DNA from: Henriciella aquimarina
Lineage (GTDB): Bacteria > Pseudomonadota > Alphaproteobacteria > Caulobacterales > Hyphomonadaceae
Length of the DNA stretch: 64,000 nucleotides
Assembly: GCF_002088975.1 (NCBI RefSeq)
Contig: NZ_NCST01000001.1
Location: 1 to 64,000, forward strand
Direction of reading: 5' to 3'
Shown piece after piece: positions 59,145-64,000 of the stretch (within the stretch, counting starts at the first letter, position 1; every line of letters starts with the position of its first letter). Below the pieces are notes generated by a model. The model saw nothing but the letters and a program-made list of their open reading frames with translations, had not been told where the DNA came from and searched no databases. The position numbers and the translations under genes are program-made.

Positions 59145-60416
59145 TTGAAACGGATCGCCGGGTGCACCGTGCTCGCGCTTTTCTGCACCCTCATCACTGC
59201 ACCGTCATTACTGCACCCTCCAGGCCCTGGTTTTCCGGTCAGATATGCGCATGCCGATACCGCCGCAGAGCCGAGCCTCATCCAGCAGGATGTCGAGGCC
59301 GCCTGCGACCTCGTCGAAAGTCATTACGCCTATTACGAGACCCGCGCCGTGATCTGGCCGGCCGCCTGCGACATGGCCCGCGCGGAGGCCAAGGCTGTGC
59401 GCGACGAGGCTCAGCCCGACCATCTCGCCATCCTCGAACGCCTGCTCGACCAGCTCTATGACGACCACGTCTCGCTTGGCAGCAACACGGCCAGCTCGCC
59501 GCGCCTGGTACCCTCAGGCAGCGACTATCACCTCACCTTCGTCTCCGGTGTGGCGGTCGTCACCGCCGTCCGGCGCGGCTCTGGCGCGGCCCGGGCCGGG
59601 CTTGCGGTGGGCGATATCGTGACCGCGCTGAATGGCGAACCGGTGCTCGTCGCCGCCACCCGCCGCATCCGTGCCGCCCCCAACCTTGTCAGCCGGACGC
59701 GCCTCGACTGGGCGGTCAATGCGCAGGCGGCCGGCTATCGCGACACCCGGCGCCATCTCACCATCCGGCGGGGGCAGGAGAGGATCGCGCTTGCGCTGGA
59801 TGCGCCGGCCCCGCCCAAGGCGCCGTCCCCGGTGACCGCTCACAGGATGGACGATAATCTCGGCTATATCCGCTTCGAGGATTCTCTTGGCGAGGCAGAG
59901 ACCGTCAAGGCGTTCGATGCCGCGCTGGAGCGTCTGCGCGGGGTCGATGGCTGGATCATCGATCTCCGCAACACGCCGGGCGGCGGCAATACGGATGTCG
60001 CCGAGCCGGTGCTGGCGCGCTTCATCCGCGGCGTGAAGGCCTATCAGCGCATCGGCCCGCGCTGGGAGGGCGAGAAGGTCCGCCGTGTCGCTTCGCGCGG
60101 GCCCTGGCGGATCAGGAAGCCGGTCGCGGTGCTCGCCGGACGCTGGACCGGTAGCATGGGCGAGGGCATGGCGGTCGGCTTTGACGGGCTGAAGCGGGCG
60201 CGCGTCTTCGGCGCGCCCATGGCCGGGCTCGCGGGCGGTGTCGAAGGCTATGACCTGCCGAGCGGGCTCACGCTGCGCCTGCCGGCCTACAACCTCCTGC
60301 ACCTCGACGGCACCGACCGGGACGACTGGCGCCCGCCCTATGCGGTCCTGGCCGACAATGGCGACGGGCCGGACCTCGCGCTCGAGGCCGCGAAGGACTG
60401 GCTGGAACGGCGTTAG
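59145..60416 (+). CDS. S41 family (C-terminal processing) peptidase
   Basis: A 423-residue exported peptidase: signal helix GCTVLALFCTLITAPSLL, a helical cap, a PDZ domain (VAVVTAVRRGSGAARAGLAVGDIVTALNGEPV) and the S41 core with WIIDLRNTPGGGNTDVAEPV and Ser of the WTGSMGEGMAVGFDG motif. Cleaves proteins at C-termini in the periplasm. No ATG is available: I start at TTG 59145; CTG at 59133, 4 bases after GGGAGGT, is the alternative. The stop overlaps the convergent gene by four bases. Confidence 0.8.
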   Translation: MKRIAGCTVLALFCTLITAPSLLHPPGPGFPVRYAHADTAAEPSLIQQDVEAACDLVESHYAYYETRAVIWPAACDMARAEAKAVRDEAQPDHLAILERLLDQLYDDHVSLGSNTASSPRLVPSGSDYHLTFVSGVAVVTAVRRGSGAARAGLAVGDIVTALNGEPVLVAATRRIRAAPNLVSRTRLDWAVNAQAAGYRDTRRHLTIRRGQERIALALDAPAPPKAPSPVTAHRMDDNLGYIRFEDSLGEAETVKAFDAALERLRGVDGWIIDLRNTPGGGNTDVAEPVLARFIRGVKAYQRIGPRWEGEKVRRVASRGPWRIRKPVAVLAGRWTGSMGEGMAVGFDGLKRARVFGAPMAGLAGGVEGYDLPSGLTLRLPAYNLLHLDGTDRDDWRPPYAVLADNGDGPDLALEAAKDWLERR

Positions 60417-60856
60417 CGGCGTGGGGCGCCCGGATCGTAGGCGAGGAACGATTTTGTCGGCCTGCCTTCCTTATCGCGGCCGACTATACCCACCCATGTC
60501 CTCACCGTGTAGCATACATCGATAAAGCATATGGCCATCGCCGCTACAGCGCTCCAGAAAGCGGAGATGTAGAACGGCATGCCACTCAGCGCTGAAAGAA
60601 CGATCAGCGAGCTTGCGAAAATTACGCCCGCAAAAATCGGAATTCGCAATTCCATAGGCAGGACAAGCAGGGGGCTGAACGAACTGGCAAAGGAGGCCGG
60701 AAGAAAAATCATCCCAGCCAGTAACAGGCTGGCCTCGGGGCTCTGCCAGAGGACAGCGATGATGAAGGTCGGCACCAGAATGATCCCCGCCATCCAGGCG
60801 AAGGTACGAGCCTCAAGCCTGAACAGCCGTGTGCCGCCGTCGGATCGCTCTGCCAC
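60413..60856 (-). CDS. Unknown four-helix membrane protein
   Basis: A 147-residue protein with helices TFAWMAGIILVPTFIIAVLW, EASLLLAGMIFLPASFASSF, IPIFAGVIFASSLIVLSAL and ISAFWSAVAAMAICFIDVCY and a basic C-terminus (GRDKEGRPTKSFL). It starts with GTG directly after the mscS stop (TAGGTG), so it is the third gene of the zntB-mscS operon. Not recognised; perhaps a channel accessory or unrelated. Confidence 0.7.
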   Translation of the reverse strand: MAERSDGGTRLFRLEARTFAWMAGIILVPTFIIAVLWQSPEASLLLAGMIFLPASFASSFSPLLVLPMELRIPIFAGVIFASSLIVLSALSGMPFYISAFWSAVAAMAICFIDVCYTVRTWVGIVGRDKEGRPTKSFLAYDPGAPRR

Positions 60857-62341
60857 CTAGCTCTCCGAGGTGTCCGGGCTGTCGGCCTTGTCCTCTGCCT
60901 TCGCCTGCAATTCCTGCATGCGCACGAAGAATTCGCCGGCATTGCGGAAATTGAGGTCGCGCTGCGGGAAGGGGATCTCGATCTCGTACTTGTAGAGCGC
61001 AGTGTGCAGCTCCCAGTAATAGTCGGCTTTCACCCGGCCCGGTTTCTTGACGGCGTCATCGCTCAGCCAGACCACCAGTTCGAAGTCGAGGCTGGAATCG
61101 CCAAAGCCGACGAACCAGACCTGCGGCTCCTGGCCGGGCACGCCCTTAAAGGTCCATTCCACCGCATCGGCGGCTTCAAGGCCGGCCTTGCGGACAAGCT
61201 CCTTGTCGGTGCCATAGGCCACGCCGAACTCGATATGCATGCGCCGGCGGGCATCGCGCAGCGTCCAGTTGATGACCTGCGCCTTGATGAACTCCTCGTT
61301 CGGCACGAGGATGTCGACATTGTCGTTTGTGGTCACGAGGGTGGAGCGGATATTGATCTCCTTCACCAGCCCCGTCACGCCGGACTGGAGCTCGATGAAA
61401 TCGCCGACCTTCACCGAGCGCTCGAACAGGATGATCACGCCGGATATGAAGTTCGAGAAGATCGACTGAAGCCCGAAACCGATGCCGACGCCGAGGGCGC
61501 CGCCGAAGACGGCGAGCGTGGTCAGGTCGACGCCCAGCGTCGAGATCGCGATCAGGATCGCCACCACCATGAAGCTGACTTTCAGGACCTGGCCGAGCAG
61601 GCCGGCCATGGAGGGGTTCAGCGTCTTGTTGGATTTGAGCTGCGATTGCGCGGCGTCGCCCGCCACCCGGCCGATCCAGAGCGCGATGACTGCGATCATG
61701 ATGCTCGTGATGACGCGCAGCAGCGTGATCTTCACCCCGGCCACCGAGAAGGCTGCGGCGTTCAGCCCGTCCATCACCGGCTCGAGCAGGTGGAGGATGT
61801 AGAGTGCGGCGATGACCCAGGCGAGCACGGCGATGGCAGTCTGCCAGAAGCCGTCCTTCATGTTGGCGGTGACGAAGCGCACCACGATCCAGGCATTCAA
61901 CAGGCTTGCCGCGATCCGCAGGCCCTCATTGGGCAAGGCCATGGCATTGAAGACCGCCGTGGCGACCCACAGGAAGATTACGGTGAAGACCGGCCAGACG
62001 ATCTTGGCAATCGACAGGGCGAGCCGCTTCAGGATGTCGTCATGCGCGCGGCTCTCGGCATATTTGTGCAGCCGGGCTGCCGGGTAGCGCGCGCACAGCC
62101 AGCCAAGCGCGGCCGCAGCCAGGATGGCCAGCACCTGCCAGAGCGAGCCCAGGGAAATGAAGTTCTCCTGGACGTCGCTATAGGTCTCGATGGCCTGGTC
62201 TTTCAGCGCCGCCCAGTCGAGGTGGCTTTGCAGGACGTCTTCGCCGCTGGTGCCGTCTCCCTCCGGACCGTCGGGGGCAGGCGCCCCTGACGGATCCTCC
62301 TGCTGGCGGGCGATGAAGGTGATCCAGTTTGCTAGAGCCAT
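60857..62341 (-). CDS. Mechanosensitive ion channel, MscS family
   Basis: A 494-residue MscS-type channel. About five helices precede the pore: the pore helix region is VDLTTLAVFGGALGVGIGFGLQS, followed by FSNFISGVIILFERSVKVGDFIEL and the beta domain GLVKEINIRSTLVTTNDNVDILVPN. The C-terminal alpha/beta domain ends DLNFRNAGEFFVRMQEL. It opens on osmotic downshock. The N-terminus (EDPSGAPAPDGPEGDGTSGEDV) is an acidic periplasmic tail. It overlaps zntB by ten bases. Confidence 0.93.
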   Translation of the reverse strand: MALANWITFIARQQEDPSGAPAPDGPEGDGTSGEDVLQSHLDWAALKDQAIETYSDVQENFISLGSLWQVLAILAAAALGWLCARYPAARLHKYAESRAHDDILKRLALSIAKIVWPVFTVIFLWVATAVFNAMALPNEGLRIAASLLNAWIVVRFVTANMKDGFWQTAIAVLAWVIAALYILHLLEPVMDGLNAAAFSVAGVKITLLRVITSIMIAVIALWIGRVAGDAAQSQLKSNKTLNPSMAGLLGQVLKVSFMVVAILIAISTLGVDLTTLAVFGGALGVGIGFGLQSIFSNFISGVIILFERSVKVGDFIELQSGVTGLVKEINIRSTLVTTNDNVDILVPNEEFIKAQVINWTLRDARRRMHIEFGVAYGTDKELVRKAGLEAADAVEWTFKGVPGQEPQVWFVGFGDSSLDFELVVWLSDDAVKKPGRVKADYYWELHTALYKYEIEIPFPQRDLNFRNAGEFFVRMQELQAKAEDKADSPDTSES

Positions 62342-63357
62342 TTAAGTTTCCTGAAGATCCAGAATTGTACGCCCATCAGGACGACCAGCATGCCGACGGT
62401 GATCCAGAAGGCGGAGCCGGAATGCAGGCCGGGCATGCCGCCGACATTGATGCCGAGCAGGCCGGTCACGAAGCTGAGCGGCAGGAAGATCGCCGCGACG
62501 ATGGAGAGCATGTACATCGTCTGGTTCATGCGTGCGGCGGTGCGGTTGTTGAGGTCATCCTGCAGTACGATGGCGCTTTCCTTCGACACGTCGAGATCGT
62601 CGAGATAGCGCCGCAGGCGTTCGCCGGTCTCGCGGATGTCGGCCAGATTCTCCTCCGACAGCCAGCCGGGCGGGTGTTTCTGGATCAGGAGAAGCGCTTC
62701 ATGCTGGGGCGACATATACCGTTGCAGCGCCAGGCAGTTGCGGCGGATATCGGCGATCCTGCTCAGCATCTCGTCGGTGTCGCGCTCATCCTCGTCCTCG
62801 GCTTCCATCGCGTCGATATGATCGTTCATGTCGACAATGGCGCGATTCATCTTCGCGACCATCTGTTCGAGAAGCGCGGTGAAAAGATCCCCCACCGTGC
62901 AGGGGCCGTTGCCGGCGAGCAGTTCGGCGTGCACGTCGCGCGGGGTCTGCAGGCGGCGCCGGCGCAGCGTGATCAGCCGCGTGCCGTCGCACCAGATCTG
63001 CATGGCGATCATGTCTTCCAGTTCGGCGCCGGGATTGAAGTTGATGCCGCGCAGCACAGTGACCAGGTGGTCGCTTTCGCGGAAGGCGCGCGGGCGCGTC
63101 TCGTTCGACAGGAGCAGGTCGGCCGTGGCTTCGTTGAGGTCGAGGGAATCTTCCAGCCAGTCGTCGAGCCCGGGATAGACCCGGTCGAGATGCAGCCACA
63201 ACGTTTCGTCCGGCTGGTCTGGCGTCCAGGCCTGACTTTCCTGCCAGCTTCGGGGCGAACATCCGCCCTTGCCATCCAGCACGCAGCCAAACAGCAGCGG
63301 GCCGTCTGCCGGCGCATCGGCTGCGCTGGCGGAAGAAGGGGGCGCGCGATCGGTCAT
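62332..63357 (-). CDS. zntB: CorA-family zinc transporter
   Basis: Two-helix CorA-family transporter, 341 residues. The large cytoplasmic N-terminus ends in the long helix (LSRIADIRRNCLALQRYM onward). Helix 1 is MYMLSIVAAIFLPLSFVTGLLGINVGGMPG, with GIN, as in ZntB, in place of the GMN of CorA. ZntB moves zinc with protons. It is first in an operon with mscS and a membrane protein, a pairing that may link ion and osmotic balance. Confidence 0.9.
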   Translation of the reverse strand: MTDRAPPSSASAADAPADGPLLFGCVLDGKGGCSPRSWQESQAWTPDQPDETLWLHLDRVYPGLDDWLEDSLDLNEATADLLLSNETRPRAFRESDHLVTVLRGINFNPGAELEDMIAMQIWCDGTRLITLRRRRLQTPRDVHAELLAGNGPCTVGDLFTALLEQMVAKMNRAIVDMNDHIDAMEAEDEDERDTDEMLSRIADIRRNCLALQRYMSPQHEALLLIQKHPPGWLSEENLADIRETGERLRRYLDDLDVSKESAIVLQDDLNNRTAARMNQTMYMLSIVAAIFLPLSFVTGLLGINVGGMPGLHSGSAFWITVGMLVVLMGVQFWIFRKLKWL

Positions 63358-63404
63358 CCCCGGTCAATCTACCCTGCAATGGAGGCGAGGCAAGCGAAGG
63401 CCGT

Positions 63405-64000
63405 TCAGGCCCGGGCCAGTTGCAGGGCCGCCTCCAGCTTGTCGGTCAGCGTCTCACCCCGATAGGGCTTGCTGAGGATCGGCACATTGGGAAACCTGGC
63501 GGCGAGCGCGGAGCCGTCGCCATACCCCGTCGCAAAGACGAAGGGGACCCCGCGTTCGACAAGGGCGTCGGCGACCGGCTCGCTGGTCTCCTTGCCAAGA
63601 TTTACGTCCAGCAGGGCAATGGTGAAGTCCTGCTCCCTGATGGCCTCCAGGGCCTGTTCGACGCTGGCGCAGATACTGACACTGCTCGCGCCGGCCTCCA
63701 TGACGAGCCCTTCGGCATTCATGGCGATGATCATATTGTCCTCGAGCACCAGGACCGGCCCGGAGAGGAGCCCGTCTGTCCGGCTGGCTTTCGGGTGCCG
63801 AGCGGCTTCTGGCGAGTCTTCTTCCACCTCGATGAAGCTCTGGACGAAGGCGTTCGGCACCGTGAAGTCGGCTTCGAGACCGGTCAGCTGGAAGCGGACA
63901 TCCGCGCTGCCGCCGAGTTCGTAGGGGATGGACTTCTCGATAATGGTGGAGCCGAAGCCCTGCCTCGCCGGGGCCTGCACGGGCGGGCCGCCGCGTTCGC
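63405..64000 (-). CDS. HWE-family histidine kinase/receiver protein, C-terminal part (cut by window end)
   Basis: The frame enters from the window edge; 197 residues remain. The first 40 or so are the end of an HWE-type ATPase domain: ERGGPPVQAPARQGFGSTI, IEKSIPYELGG, then FQLTGLEADFTVP. A linker (EEDSPEAARHPKASRTDGLL) leads to a receiver domain: VLVLEDNMIIAMNAE, LLDVNLGKE with the phosphoacceptor Asp and LSKPYRGETLTDKLEAA with the conserved Lys. Kinase plus receiver in one chain suggests a hybrid signalling protein; N-terminal sensory domains lie beyond the window. Confidence 0.88.
   Translation of the reverse strand, partial: ERGGPPVQAPARQGFGSTIIEKSIPYELGGSADVRFQLTGLEADFTVPNAFVQSFIEVEEDSPEAARHPKASRTDGLLSGPVLVLEDNMIIAMNAEGLVMEAGASSVSICASVEQALEAIREQDFTIALLDVNLGKETSEPVADALVERGVPFVFATGYGDGSALAARFPNVPILSKPYRGETLTDKLEAALQLARA

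Overview
The window is a GC-rich, gene-dense stretch of chromosome that looks alphaproteobacterial. The marks are a MucR/Ros-type regulator, a stand-alone DnaA domain IV protein of the HdaB type, DUF2336 and DUF1491 proteins, a DivJ/PleC-like histidine kinase, an HWE-family kinase with a receiver domain, a hisS-hisZ-hisG operon and many lipid/acyl-CoA genes. A marine or stalked-type lineage near the Hyphomonadaceae/Caulobacterales fits best, but the genus cannot be read from the sequence. I see no rRNA, tRNA, CRISPR array, insertion sequence, phage or plasmid genes. Both edges cut genes: an OmpA-family C-terminus at the left and an HWE kinase/receiver protein at the right.

Layout. 0-6 kb: OmpA end, lipoprotein oligopeptidase B, MsrB, a MaoC dehydratase, a GNAT acetyltransferase and an acyl-CoA synthetase. 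6-10.5 kb: two unknown genes behind a Fur-type box with a structured element between them, two tandem sterol desaturase/hydroxylase paralogues and a crotonase. 10.5-14 kb: an MFS transporter, a small membrane protein and a DUF2336 protein. 14-22 kb: a ten-gene cation/proton antiporter operon in the order E-F-G-(DUF4040)-B-C-D-D-unknown-D, like the Mrp half of archaeal membrane-bound hydrogenase. 22-27 kb: MucR, a PAS protein, the HdaB-like protein, SufE, an exported protein of unknown function and a sensor kinase. 27-37 kb: DUF1491, thymidine kinase, an exported rhodanese, ferredoxin-NADP reductase behind a second Fur-like box, chorismate synthase, malate dehydrogenase, an SDR, PdxH, a desaturase with a small membrane partner, a Glyoxalase_8-type protein and a lipoprotein GDPD. 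37-48.7 kb: a DmdB-like acyl-CoA ligase with an SDR, DUF1499, a DJ-1/PfpI protein, an MBL hydrolase, an ATP-grasp-like protein, a DUF442 phosphatase-like protein, an orphan OppB-OppC pair, a TesB-like thioesterase and a Tat-exported lipoprotein aminotransferase. 48.9-55.4 kb: the histidine operon with its own leader peptide and attenuator, a predicted minus-strand small RNA, argD and an SRAP protein lacking key active-site residues. 55.4-64 kb: an acyl-CoA dehydrogenase divergent from a MarR regulator with a palindromic operator, membrane proteins (YihY, LapA domain), an S41 peptidase, and a ZntB-MscS-membrane protein operon.

The most notable items are: (1) a 12-residue leader peptide with six consecutive His codons in front of hisS, apparently on a near-leaderless transcript and followed by mutually exclusive hairpins; (2) a predicted ~120-nt small RNA between hisG and argD with promoter, C-rich loop and intrinsic terminator; (3) an SRAP/HMCES-family protein with the catalytic Cys2 replaced by Ser plus two more active-site changes; (4) the MBH-ordered antiporter operon with three antiporter-like subunits, a His-rich loop in MrpC and an undescribed 128-residue member; (5) a Fur-box unit with two unknown proteins flanking an RNA element closed by a perfect 12-bp stem.
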